This document shows positions 11,925 to 64,000 of a stretch of 64,000 bases of DNA, one piece after another. Source of the stretch: Megascapheus bottae (taxonomy: Eukaryota > Chordata > Mammalia > Rodentia > Geomyidae); contig JANJXV010000013.1 of NCBI GenBank assembly GCA_024803745.1, positions 372,001-436,000 of the forward strand, written 5' to 3'. The position numbers and the translations under genes were made by a program. Each line of letters begins with the position of its first letter. Position 1 is the stretch's first letter. Below the pieces are notes generated by a model. That model saw only the letters and a program-made list of their open reading frames with translations. It searched no databases and was not told where the DNA came from.

Positions 11925-12175
11925 CGCCGGTCCTGAGACTTGAACTCAGGGCCTGGGCACTGTCCCTGACCTTCTTTTACTCCCAGGCTAGCACTCTACT
12001 AATTGAGTCACAGTTCTACTTCCCACTTTTTTTTCCTGTTAATTGGGTCACAGTTCTACTTCCCACTTTTTTTTCCCTGTTAACAGCCCTGCCTGGGCTG
12101 TTGTTTTTGAAGCATGATCCTCAGATTTCAGCCTGCTAAGTAGCTAGGATTACAGGTGAGCCATCATCACCCAGT
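11925..12175 (-). mobile_element. SINE type A with an internal 40-bp tandem duplication
   Basis: From ggtcctgagacttgaactca to ggattacaggtgagccatca. The segment attgagtcacagttctactt plus its T-rich follow-on (12001-12039) is repeated at 12040-12080. Confidence 0.85.
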
Positions 12176-12179
12176 TCTC

Positions 12180-12950
12180 CTCCCTCCCCCCCCTCTCTCC
12201 CTCACTTCCTTCCTTTTTGTCTTTTTTTTTTTTTTTCAAATTTTCCACAAGCTAGTAACAAGGCCAGGACTCAGCCTTCAGACTCTGGGCTTTGGCCTGG
12301 GAGTGGCATGCCATGGGTGTGACACGACCTGATGGAGATGCTCACCAGGGCTGGCACACCAATGCTGAGATGGCCCACCACTCAGTGGATCAGTGCAGAA
12401 ACAGGCCACAGAGTTATGACTTCTCAGAGGAATGGAACTAGTAGAAAGAAGAAAGGGAGCTGGGATGGGGATGAGGAGGGAGGTGGGGGGAGTGAAGGGA
12501 GGGAGATGTGAAGAGGGAAAAGCAGGGATAGTTAGTCCCACATGCCCAAAAGCAGGAGAGCTGAAGGCCAATCTGAAGCCTGGCAGACTCAGCAGCCCAA
12601 ACTGCAGATGGCTCCATCCAAATTTAAAGGAAAACAAAACAGAACAGAACAGCCAACACTGAAACTTAGGCAGTGTCGCAGTGGGGGTTCCTTCTTCCTC
12701 ATTTGTGAGGTAGTCAGACTTCTTGTTCCAGGTGGGTCTTCAACTGATTGGATGAGACCCTCTCACTCTGTGGCCAGTATTCCTCTTCTGTATCAATCCC
12801 TTCAAATGGTCCCAGTGACTAACGGGACCCTGTCACCCAGACAGGTAAAGCTACTCAGCACCCCCAGACCAGTGTGGAGTGAAAGGAAGTAAATTCCTGA
12901 CCCCATCATCCAGGGAAATGTCTCAGAGACCTTGCAATTCTGGGCCCATT
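12180..12950. other. Apparently unique sequence
   Basis: A pyrimidine tract at 12178-12238 is followed by purine-rich sequence near 12430-12520. The two overlapping open frames (12278-12637 minus, 12432-12662 plus) lack recognisable homology. Confidence 0.45.
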
Positions 12951-12959
12951 GCACAGCCC

Positions 12960-13333
12960 TGTCAGGAGACAAGCTAAGCTGCCATATAGTGGAATCTAAC
13001 TGATAAGAAAACCTAGTGTTTATCTAACTGATAAGAACATCTAGTGATTGCAAAACCTCATCCATGTAAGATAAGCTTGACTAATATCCTACCTTGTAGA
13101 ATAATCTTTAACTCTCATCCTTGGTGCATTCCTGGAGAGTAGGAGCAAATAGCGTTGCTTAGTAACCTGTCCTAGGTCAACTACCTTCCCTGAGATATAT
13201 AAGCAGCCGTGCGAAAATAAAGTTTGAGACCTTGATCAGAATACTGTCTTGGTCTCCTTTCTCTGTCTGGTTTGTCTCTCATTCAGGTCTGCTCCTCCTT
13301 GGGCTCTAGTTGACTACCCCGCAGGCCGGGGCA
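12960..13333 (+). mobile_element. Solo LTR of a class II (ERVK-type) endogenous retrovirus
   Basis: It begins TG and ends CA, 374 bp, and is flanked by a perfect 6-bp duplication cagccc (12954-12959 and 13334-13339). Inside are a TATA-like gatatataagc (13192-13203) and AATAAA (about 13217), then a T-rich stretch, giving U3-R-U5 order on the plus strand. Six-base duplications are typical of class II ERVs. No internal viral genes are adjacent. Confidence 0.85.
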
Positions 13334-13574
13334 CAGCCCTGTATGGGATTGTGGGACAGAGAGCAAATGGCTGGTACTGAGCTTAGGTGGTGCAAGGGAC
13401 ATGGGCATGTTCAGTGTATTGATCAGAGCTGAAACTTAACAAAATGGTATGAATGCCATTCTGTTTTTCTAGGAGTGGAAAATCCTATTGGTTTGGTTAG
13501 ACAGCACATGTACACGGCAACATATGGTATCTGCTCTACTCTGGCTTGTTCCCTTTAGCATCATGCTCTCAAGA

Positions 13575-13792
13575 TTTCCCAGGTCTGGGAATTGTCCCTT
13601 AGCTTTGTGCTCAAGGCTAATGCTCTACCACTTGAGCCTCAGCTTTACGTGTTATATTTTATTCTATTATTGGTAGTTAGTTGGGGATAAGAGTTTGGCA
13701 GATGAACTTTTCTTTCAGGCTGACTTTGAACTGCATCCTTTGATCTCAGCATCTTGAGTAGTCAGGATTACAGGTGTGTCCCGGCAGCCTGC
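13575..13792 (-). mobile_element. SINE type A
   Basis: From gggaattgtcccttagcttt to ggattacaggtgtgtcccgg. Confidence 0.8.
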
Positions 13793-13824
13793 CAGAAAAT
13801 TCTCGTGAAGAATGCTTTCCAGGC

Positions 13825-13895
13825 TTTCCATTTGTATATAATACATCAGTGAATTCTGCCCTGGCATAGAGGGAACATCTGAATTTTACATTAAC
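13825..13895. repeat. Diverged repeat pair, copy 1
   Basis: tatataatacatcagtgaat followed by gagggaacatct resembles 16185-16250 (aatataaagcatcagtaggt and the same gagggaacatct). Confidence 0.55.
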
Positions 13896-14064
13896 TTCTC
13901 TTCAGATTTCTAGAATGCGAGAGTTAGAATAGAATAGAAATTTGAATAAAAGAAAAGCCCTGGTGTTACATTTTCATGTCAGCCATAGTCCTACTTTGTT
14001 TCTCTTTCTAGGAATCACTTAGAGAGCTTTAAATATATTGTTATTAATAAAAATACTGTTATCT

Positions 14065-14310
14065 CAGATTGATGGTGGTAGTCATACCTATAATCTTAGC
14101 TTCTTTGGAGGTTGAGCTCTGAGCATCACAGTTTAATCCAACCTGGGTAGGAAAGTTCATGAGACTCTTATCTCTAAGTAACTGGCAAAAATCTAAACTG
14201 GAGGCATGGTTCAAATGGTATAGCACCAGCCATAAGCAGAAAAAGTCCAATGAGTGCATTCAATTCCTCAGTTCAAGCCACAGGATAGACATCAAAAAGA
14301 AAAAAAAATA
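14065..14310 (+). mobile_element. SINE type A
   Basis: Head gtagtcatacctataatctt and an A-rich tail at 14297-14308. Confidence 0.78.
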
Positions 14311-14890
14311 CTGATATCCTGTCCAGCCAGAAGTCCTTTCTGATTTAACTGACCTCACAGACACTGTAATGTATAAAAGCCCTCCAGTTGATTTCTGCAT
14401 GGATTTAGATGCATTGGCTTAAAACTGTCTAGTTTATCTGCCCAACATCTAGCTCTGGAGATAGCGCATTTCAGAGAGCAGTGAGTCCATAAACCTCACC
14501 TAAATGAGATGAAAAGTGAAGTTCACCACAGTGCAGTGGTTGGAGGGCTGGCAGCTTGGCCTGCAGGAGCTGGGCAATACTCTTCCTCCCCATGCTTTGA
14601 CCTGAAGAAGTCCAATCCCAGGCAGAGGCCCCAGTGTGCTGGCCGGGCTCTCAGCCTTCTCATGTGCCCTGAAGTTTTGTAGTCCAAGCCTGCAGAGCTT
14701 GGTTTTGGTAGAGTTACTTATTTCCCTTCAGAGTAAGAGCCAGGTATGAAATTGGTGGATTATGAAGGAATCTGTGTATCCCAATGCCAGCACATGTCAC
14801 CCGTTGCTTAGCTACTGGGCTGCCACAGGCTGGACATATAAGGCTGCAGAACAAGCATCCAGGAGGATGGGGTCACCATGATGGAGAAAT
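14310..14890. other. Apparently unique sequence
   Basis: No gene, repeat family or RET exon 20 recognised. Confidence 0.5.
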
Positions 14891-14893
14891 GTA

Positions 14894-15090
14894 AACTGTG
14901 TGCCAATGGCTTACATCTGTAATTCTGGCTACTAATGAGGCTGAGATCTGAGGATTATTGTTCAAACTCAGCCAGGGCATGAAAATCTATGAGACCCTTC
15001 TCTCCAACTAACTTCCAAAAATCTGGAAGTGGAGCTGTGGCTCAAAGTGATAGAGAACTCTCCTTGAACATAAAAGCTCTGAGACAGCAG
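14894..15090 (+). mobile_element. SINE type A
   Basis: Head ccaatggcttacatctgtaa and right monomer gtggctcaaagtgatagaga; the last part is diverged. Confidence 0.78.
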
Positions 15091-15687
15091 CGCAGAGAGA
15101 GAGGGGGTGGGGAGGGAAAGTCCAAATTAACTCCTCTCAAAATACTAGCTAGGATGTGTTCTGGATGGACAGAGCTGAGATCTTCTGACATGGAGCATAG
15201 AAATTTCGCATGAACTCATTCTCTAGCAACTAGTCCACAATTGCAGGAAAAGGTTTAGGGCTCAGGGTCAAATGTCTCATGCCTGGCAGAAGCAGGAACA
15301 CAACTTGTAACAAACACACCAGCATTTGAAAAGCAGCTCTGAGGTCTTAGCACATTTAGACAAATAAATAACCTCCATTCTCCCATCAACAGTATTTATT
15401 AAATACCTACTACAAACAACATAATGCCCCAGAGACCTACAGCTGCAGAGTGGGCTTTAAGGAAGCGTAGAAATCAAAACAGAAAATCAAACTGAAAAAG
15501 CCATGTGTGAAGATGAGAGGCTGGAGCATGGAAAGAGGGAGCCAGAAATCTGAACTGAGGTGACAAGCAAAGGTGACACACACAAAATATGGAGTGGGCA
15601 AAATATTTTGACTAGTCTAATTTTCCAGAAGCAACATGAAGAACGATTAACAATCTGGCCACATAAACTTTCCAAAGAGGCTCTAGG

Positions 15688-15945
15688 GCCGGGTGTGGTG
15701 TTTCACATCTAGAATTCCAGCTACTCAGGAAGTGGACATCAGAGGATCACAGTTCAAAGCCAGTCCAGACAAAAAGTGAACAGCTAGATTTGGTAGTATA
15801 GTGTGCTCCCATCATCCCTGTAGAAATAGAACCACAGTCCATGGGGCTTATCCAGAAACACTTGAAAAATAACTGAAGCCAAGAGACCTTGGGATCTGCT
15901 CAGCAAGTTGAAGTCCCTGAGTTCAAACTCAGTCAAGAGGAAGGC
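15688..15945 (+). mobile_element. SINE type A, diverged
   Basis: Head gggtgtggtgtttcacatct, then an irregular middle and gagttcaaactcag. Confidence 0.65.
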
Positions 15946-16184
15946 TGCAGCAGCCACCAGCCACTGAAGTCGAGAATGCGAGTCCTTGGAGGAATGTCAT
16001 TCTCAGTTACGGTCCATGTGACCCAGAGACCCAGGAGAGAGGACTAGCAAACCAAAGTTCAGCGAGGTCATTTCACAGCAAGAGGGAGGTGGGGGGGGCC
16101 CTTCTCACCTGCTGGAGACCTGCCTTGCTTTGGTCCCCAATTTTCCACCCACGTTCCTCCTGAAGAGGATTTATGAAAGATATT

Positions 16185-16250
16185 TTTTCTCTTTGAATAT
16201 AAAGCATCAGTAGGTTTTGCTCTGGGGTGGAGGGAACATCTACTTTTCCA
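16185..16250. repeat. Diverged repeat pair, copy 2
   Basis: Partner of 13825-13895. Both are in the same orientation, about 2.4 kb apart. Confidence 0.55.
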
Positions 16251-16253
16251 TTC

Positions 16254-16255
<2 letters not shown>

Positions 16256-16312
<57 letters not shown>

Positions 16313-16319
16313 TGTGTGC
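16256..16319. repeat. (GT)n microsatellite
   Basis: About 31 units with one interruption (gtat). Confidence 0.95.
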
Positions 16320-16541
16320 AAGGACTGAGGCTTGAATTCAGGGCCTTACACCCTTGCTTGGTTTTTCCACTCAAGGCTGGTACTCTACCACTTGAGCCAC
16401 ATATCTACTTTCAGCTTTTTGCTGGCTATTTAAAGTTTAGAGTCTCACCATTTTCCTGCCCAGGCTGGCTTCAAACCATGATCCTCAGATCTCTGCCTCC
16501 TCAGTAGCTGGGATGACACGTGGGAGCCGCCAGTGCCCAAC
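16319..16541 (-). mobile_element. SINE type A
   Basis: From aggactgaggcttgaattca to gggatgacacgtgggagccg. Confidence 0.86.
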
Positions 16542-16544
16542 CTG

Positions 16545-16930
16545 TCTGCTGTTATTGCATTTCAATCAAGTATTGCGCCTTCATAGGTGCCTTCTAGGAA
16601 AGTTTCCCCTGCCCCCTGTCCAACCATAAATCCATGCCAGATCCACCCCCTCCCCTGACTACCCAGTCTCTCCACCTGGACCCCACATTTCCATCAGTCT
16701 AGTTATGGCTGCAAGCAGGAAGCAGGAATAAAAAGGAGGTGTTAAATTTTAAGACAAGACTAAAATCATTTAAAATTCAGCAGTTTTAACAGCTTATTTC
16801 TTTCCCCAGGAAAGAGCAGGAGACAGTGGTGCTAGCAGAGAGCCCGGGGAGAGATCTCAGTGCCAAAGCTGCTCCGTTGCCTGATCTGATGTGGAAAGGG
16901 GTCTCCATCGCTTTAGGTAGCCTCCATCTT
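16545..16930. other. Apparently unique sequence
   Basis: I searched this stretch for a RET exon 20 and found none. No gene is recognised. Confidence 0.5.
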
Positions 16931-16931
16931 T

Positions 16932-17181
16932 CTCTTTTTTGGTTTTATTTTTTTTGTGCCAGTACTAGTTTAAACTCAGTACCTAGGTGCTATCCCTTAC
17001 CGTTGTCTTTTATGGTTGGTGTTCTACCACTTAAATGACACCTCCACTTCTGGCTTTTTGCTGTTTCATTGGAGCTCACAGTCTTATAGACTTTCCTTTC
17101 TTGGCTGGCTTCAAACCATGATCCTCAGATCCCAGTCTCCTGAGTAGCAAAGATTATAGACGTGAGCCACAGGTGCGTGGC
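16932..17181 (-). mobile_element. SINE type A
   Basis: From gtgccagtactagtttaaac to cgtgagccacaggtgcgtgg. Confidence 0.84.
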
Positions 17182-17688
17182 AGCATCTGATAGTCTTGAT
17201 TTCAATTTCTGCCCTTGGATTGATGGTTCTTTCTCTCTTGGCTTCTGCTCCTCCCAGTGTGGACAAAAAGGCATTTTCTGTGGAGGGTGAGCAGCACCAC
17301 AGCCCCCTGCCCTGGCTCTGGGAGGGGAGAGCCATGGAAGTCAGCTGAGCTGTTTTGAGCATTTGCAATAACAAAAAGTAAAACTCAGCCTCTCAAGGAT
17401 GTGGTTATTCTACTGTGAATTTTCAGGATTGCAAATCATCATTAAACATATGGATGTATTTAACACAAATAAGATATCTGCCTTTAGAGGGAGCCACTGA
17501 GTTCCAACAAGGACAAATGCTCATACGTGAATAATGAGTGGGTCCTGGCTGGGTCCTGGCCAGTGTGTCAAAATCGCCCTTATTCTGGACATGGAATAAA
17601 TAAATTTTTAAAAATGCCTGAATGTCAAAACTGGATGCAAAGTCAGACATTTAACAAAGAAAAGATTGGGTGTTTTGATTTCTTGCAC
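17182..17688. other. Unique sequence beyond the HADHB retrocopy
   Basis: This would be the pre-insertion continuation of the RET 3' region. No exon is recognised. Confidence 0.5.
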
Positions 17689-19620
<1,932 letters not shown>

Positions 19621-19700
19621 AATAAAATAAAAAATAAAAATGAAAAAGCATTATGGACAGGAGAGCAGAGGAAATGCTAGCTGCTAGAATCTGGTAAATT

Positions 19701-59565
<39,865 letters not shown>

Positions 59566-59729
59566 CGCCTGTGGCACCCGCGGGGGACGAGGGTCTTGGT
59601 GATGGCGGGGTGCGGCTCTCAGCCCGGTCGCCCCAAGCCCATCCCGGGGTTGCGGACACTGCGGGTGCGGTGTGTCCAGGCGGGACTTGTAGGCGCGGAT
59701 TCCCGCTGCGAGCCCGGCTCAGACTGGGG

Positions 59730-59790
59730 TGGAGCGGGGCGAGGCGGGAGCGGGCAGGGGCGGGGCGAGGCGGGGCCCAGGATGCGGCCA
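59730..59790 (-). promoter_or_regulatory. RET: RET core promoter with tandem GC boxes
   Basis: A run of GC boxes (ggggcggggc at 59757-59766 and near-copies from 59731 to 59777) lies about 165-215 bp upstream of the RET start codon. No TATA box is seen. The area 59320-59790 is CpG-rich, unlike the rest of the window. Mammalian RET promoters are known to be TATA-less with Sp1-type GC boxes at a similar distance. The transcription start is not visible and is inferred to lie just inside this block. Confidence 0.7.
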
Positions 59791-59797
59791 CGCTGTG

Positions 59798-61205
59798 CCC
59801 TCCCTCCATTCCCTCCTGTCTCTCTCCTCCCCTTCTCCTCTCTCTCCTCTCCCTAACCTCTCTCTCCTCTCCTTCTCTCATATCTCACTCCACTCTTTCT
59901 CCTCTCTCTTCTCCCTGTCCTGTCTCTCCTCTCTCTTCTGTCTCTCCCTCTCCTCTCCCATCTCTCTCCTCTCCTCTCTCTCCCACCTCTCCGCTCTCTC
60001 CTCTCTCTCTCACTTCTCCCTCCTCTCCCTCCTCTCTCTCCTCTCCCTCTCTCCTCTCTCTGGTCTTTGTCTCCTCTCTCTCTCTCTCCTCTCTCCTCTC
60101 CTGTCCTCTTCTCTTCTCTTTTCTTCTCTCCCTCATCGCTCTACTCCCTCTCTCCACTTTCTCTCTCACCTCTCCTCTCTTCTTTCTCTCCCCTCTCTCT
60201 CCCTCGTCTCTTTCTCATCTTCCTCCTGTCTGTCCTCTCTCTGTACACTCTCTCCTCTCTCTCCCCTTTCTCTCCACTCTCTTCTCTGTCTCCAGTCTCT
60301 GCTCTCCCTCTCTCCTCTCCTCTCTCCCTCCTCTCTCTCCTCTCTCTTGAACATCTCTGAATCTTCTCTCCCTCCTCTCTCTCCTCTCTAATTTCTCTCT
60401 CTACTCATTCCTCTCTCCTCTCCCTCTCTGTCTACTCTTATTCTCTCCTCGCTGTCCTGTCTCCTCTCTCTCTCTCTTCTCTCTCTCCTCTTCTCTCTCT
60501 CTCTCCTCTCTCTCTCTTCACCATCTCCTCTCTTTCCTCCCTGTCTCCTCTGTCTCTTTTTCTCTCCTCTCTCACCTCTCTCTCCTCCCTCTTCCTCTCT
60601 CCTCTCTCTCCTCTCTGTACTATCTCTCTACTCTCTCTGTACCCTCTCTCCTCTCATTTTCCTATCTCTGTCCTCAATCTGTCCTCTATGTCTCCTCTCT
60701 CACTCCTCTCTCTCCACTCTTCTCCCTCTCTCCCATCTCTCTCCTCTTTCTTTGTCTCCTCCCTTTCTCTCTCCTCTCTCTTCCCTCTCTCCACTCTTTA
60801 TCTTCTCTCTCTCATCTCTCCTCTCTTTTCTTTCTCTTCTCTCTCTCCCCTCTTTTTCCTCTCTCACTCCTGTCTGTCCTCTCTCTAGTCTCTGTCCCCT
60901 CTTTTTCTCTCTCTGCTCTCTCTGACCTTTCTCCACTCTCTCTACTCTCTTGTTGCTCCCTTTCCTTGCTCTCTTATCTCTCTCCTCTCTCTCTCCTCTC
61001 CCTGCTACTTTCTCTCTTCTCTTTAAACTCATCTCTGTCCTATCTCTTTCCTCTCTCTCTCTCCCTCTCTCCTCTTTCTCTGCTCTGTCTTCTCTCACAT
61101 CTCTCTCCTCGATCTCTCTGCACTCTGGCTGCACCCTCTCTCCTCTCCTCTCTTCCCCCCTCTCTCTCCTCTCTCCTTTCTCCTCTCTCTCTCCTCTCTC
61201 ACTCT
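59798..61205. repeat. 1.4-kb polypyrimidine satellite-like tract
   Basis: Near-uninterrupted C/T sequence built of ctctctcctctc-type units, directly upstream of the RET GC boxes. The RET sense strand is polypurine. Long Ser/Leu-rich or Arg/Glu-rich open frames here are composition artefacts. Confidence 0.95.
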
Positions 61206-61311
61206 AATACATGATATTTTAAATAGCATTATAGGATGTACTCCCTGTAATTACATATAAAATGTTTCCTGTGGAGCAGAATAGTATGTTATACCTGCGA
61301 AAGTTTTCTAG

Positions 61312-61560
61312 CCTGGAGCCTATGGACCACATCTGTAATCATAGCTACTCAGGTGGCTCAGATCTGAAGATCCGAGTTCAATGTCAGCCTGAGCATAAGA
61401 GTCCATAGACTCTTGTATCTGGTTAACCACCAGGAAACTGGAAGTATCCCTGTGACTTAAAGAAGTAGAGCTCTAGCGTTGAGATGAAGAGCTTAGGGAA
61501 AGCACCCAGGCTCAGAGTTAAGCCTCATGATTGACAAAAAGAAAAAAAAAAAAGAAAGAA
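61312..61560 (+). mobile_element. SINE type A
   Basis: From ggagcctatggaccacatct to an A-rich tail after cctcatgattgacaaaaag. Confidence 0.82.
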
Positions 61561-62000
61561 AAGAAAAAAGGAAATAAAGTATATGTCCTGTTTATCTCCA
61601 ATGTCTTGATTTTGCCAAGGTGCCGTGTAGATTGACCTGCATGGTTCATATCTGTGTTAACAGAGGCTTTGAAGTCCCCACAATGCAGAAATACAATAGC
61701 AACGTGTTTCTCAGTTTGAAATCCTAATGATTAACAATCTAAAGCTGCATTGCTATACAAATAAAAGGAGGACTGGTTTTTTAAAATGCATGCTTTTTAC
61801 TTCTTTATCTATTTTCTTTTTTTGTGTGCAACTCAGTAGCTACTATGTAGTGAACCTGTCTTCTATCACTTAAGTGAGGTCACCAGTCCTTTTTTAAATA
61901 CAATATCACATTTGGATCATCCTACCTATTTGCATATTTGAGTTGTATGAATGTGCAAAAATGTCATGCAATCAGAAAAGATTATTATTAATGATATTTT
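61560..62000. other. AT-rich intergenic sequence
   Basis: Nothing recognised. Confidence 0.5.
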
Positions 62001-62212
62001 TTCCTGATTACCTAGATTTGAAATCAGGTCTTGAAGTCAGACTATTACTTGGCTAGAACTCTGGTACTCGAGCCATCCCTCAGTCTTTTTTTTTTGCTGG
62101 AAATTTTGGCAAATACATCAGATGTTTTTTCTCAATCTGTCTGCAAACCCAAGCCTCCAGCTCTTAGTCCCCTGAGTAACTAATGACCGAGTTGAGCCAT
62201 CAGTATTCAGTT
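62000..62212 (-). mobile_element. SINE type A, old
   Basis: Diverged copy: cttgaagtcagactattact to gttgagccatcagtattcag. Confidence 0.7.
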
Positions 62213-62214
62213 CA

Positions 62215-63350
62215 AAATACATTTCTTTTTTGGTAGCAAATTGTAGTTTATTTTATTTTATTTTCAAAATGCATTCTTAAATGCTTTGACTTATTTGTTA
62301 TATTTTCAGAAAAAAATATACATTCTTTCCCATTGCCAAAGATGTTTGCAGTTGTTCTAAGGAATTAATACTTCTTTCTTTTGTAGGTTGGGAGAGCCCT
62401 TAGTTCAAGGCTAGTACTACAGCAACAAACAGAAAAAGGTGAGCTGAAATTAAAATAACTGAAAACATTGGGAAGATAGGTAGAGCAAATTAAATTATTA
62501 TATATTTCTAGTGGGACTGTAAAATGAGAAATGAGGTGGCATCAGGCAAAACTGTGATCCTATCCCTCCAAATTATTAAAACAGAAACAAAAATATGAAA
62601 TAAGATGTACTGTTTCACAATAGTACAGCTATTCGTATGGGAAACCCAATGTTAGTCAAAATACAAATACAAGTTTCTTTTTTAAAAATCAACCTTCATT
62701 CTGAACGAATAAATGTGTAAAGATAGTTAGAAAGCATTATGAGAAAGAGGAAAATGAGGGTGACTTGCCCTAATAGCTAAAACATCTTTAATTGTTCTTT
62801 TATCTTAATCCATATGGAATCCTTCTGTTATTAAATATTTTTGTGGAAAAATCATTGGTAATTCTTAAAATGCAAAAAGAAGTAATACTAAATTATTTAT
62901 AATGTGTGGTTAGTTCAATTATGGAAAACAGATATTAAAGATGGGGGGATATATTCAAATGATTAGGTGGTCTTATTAAAATAGTCTGATCTAATATTAT
63001 GTTATCTTTAACAATGAATCCCTATATATTTAGTAATTTTTTGTTTTGTTCATGTGTGTGTATGTGTGTGCCTCTGTGTGTCTGTGTATGTCCCTGAAAT
63101 ACTGAAGAACATACTTTAGATTGTAATCTATTCATTCTGTATGTCATTGTTCAGGGCATATGACTCCATCTTAATTTCTTTTTTAAAGTATTCCTAACCT
63201 CCCCCATTGCAGGAAAGAATTTTTTATTCCTGAAACTTATGTGAAAATTTTAAGAGAACAGCTGTCTGTGAGTTTAGATTTCCAGTTGTAAAACATTTTA
63301 GAATACACCCTAGCTAAGTGATAATAGGAAAAAGTAAAATTTAAAAAAAG
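62215..63350. other. AT-rich intergenic sequence
   Basis: It has TG-rich patches at 63053-63090. No gene recognised. Confidence 0.5.
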
Positions 63351-63354
63351 AAAT

Positions 63355-63555
63355 GGGGACTGGGAGTTTGGCCTAGTGGTAGAGTGCTTGTCTAGCATGC
63401 ACAAAGACCCGGGTTCGATTCCTCAGTACCACATACATAGAAAAAGGCAGAAGTGGTGCTGAGGCTCAAGTGGTAGAGCTCTAGTCTTGAGAAAGCCTAA
63501 GGATAGTGCTCAGGCCCTGAGCCCAAGCCCAGGACTGGCCAAAAAAAAAAAAAGA
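63355..63555 (+). mobile_element. SINE type B, full length
   Basis: From actgggagtttggcctagtg to ccaggactggccaaaa. The flanks share aaagaaat. Confidence 0.92.
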
Positions 63556-63867
63556 AAGAAATGAATGAATGATTACAGAAGAATAGAATAGTCCTATCCA
63601 TGGTATGGTCTTAGACTATATAAAAGATGCTTTTGATAAAAAATTTTAATTAGGCTATTAATATACTGTAAAATATATTTAAACATTGTATCAATATCAG
63701 TTCCTTCCCTTTTTCTCCTTCTAAGGGCAAAGGCTAAACCTATGCAACCTAGCTAGCTCAGTGTTAATCACTTTTCTGGCTGGTAAATGCACTTATTGAG
63801 TATAGAGGTAAGTCTCACATTATTGGAAGAAGTCCACCACTGTACCCATTAAGAAGTAATCTCTGGG

Positions 63868-64000
63868 GGCTGGGAGTTTGGCCTAGTGGTAGAGTGCTTG
63901 CCTAGCATGCATGAAGATCTGGGTTCGATTCCTCAGTACCACATATATAGAAAAAAGCCGTAAGTGGTGCTGAGGCTCAAGTGGTAGAGTTCTAGCCTTG
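63868..64000 (+). mobile_element. SINE type B, cut by window end
   Basis: From gggctgggagtttggcctag into the right monomer. Its head closely matches the copy at 63355. Confidence 0.92.

Noticed and set aside
12960..13333. A full endogenous provirus
   Set aside because: Only one LTR between the 6-bp duplications; no internal sequence on either side.
1..17688. CSGALNACT2, the expected downstream neighbour
   Set aside because: No exon of a chondroitin N-acetylgalactosaminyltransferase was recognised; it probably lies beyond the left edge.

Overview
ORGANISM. This is nuclear DNA of a placental mammal, probably a rodent. It has a conventional exon/intron gene with GT-AG introns, dense tRNA- and B1-like SINEs, an L1 ORF2 remnant, a class II ERV solo LTR, microsatellites and a processed retrocopy. 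The dominant SINEs are of two kinds. 'Type A' has a B1/Alu-like head (ggctcacacctgtaatccta) and 'type B' has an ID-like head (ggcctagtggtagagtgctt). Both end in the same tRNA-like right monomer (gtggctcaagtggtagag ... gagttcaagcccc). They resemble families I recall from geomyoid rodents (pocket mice, kangaroo rats, gophers), but I could not check the name. Lys at human RET position 910 and Ser at 1012 agree with mouse and also point to a rodent.

MAIN GENE. Nearly the whole window is RET, the receptor tyrosine kinase for GDNF-family ligands, on the minus strand. Exon 1 (start codon 59563-59565) is followed by 18 more coding exons down to exon 19 (19701-19847). Exons 2-18 have exactly the human lengths and phases as I remember them, and all have GT/AG boundaries. 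The extracellular cadherin-like domains, cysteine-rich domain, transmembrane segment and split kinase domain are open. A GC-box promoter (59730-59790) lies upstream, followed by about 1.4 kb of polypyrimidine.

THE ODD 3' END. Exon 19 is damaged. A one-base deletion shifts the frame, a four-base deletion removes the codon of the docking tyrosine (human Tyr1062), and a stop follows at once. Exon 20, specific to the RET51 isoform, was not found in the remaining 19.7 kb. About 80 bp past the stop lies a full-length processed pseudogene of HADHB (17704-19605) with 15-bp target-site duplications. It brings its own AATAAA in the RET sense orientation.

LEFT FLANK (1-17.7 kb). From left to right there are a 1.8-kb minisatellite, an L1 ORF2 fragment, a decayed single exon of a GRID1-like glutamate-receptor gene (2626-2786), many SINEs, a CTG repeat and a 374-bp solo LTR with 6-bp duplications. 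No intact gene was recognised; CSGALNACT2, the usual mammalian neighbour downstream of RET, was not seen.

RIGHT FLANK (61.2-64 kb). This part is AT-rich, with SINEs and no gene. Introns are SINE-rich. Several stacks are nested, and three copies of an unclassified 3'-end element end in attaattacaataaaa.
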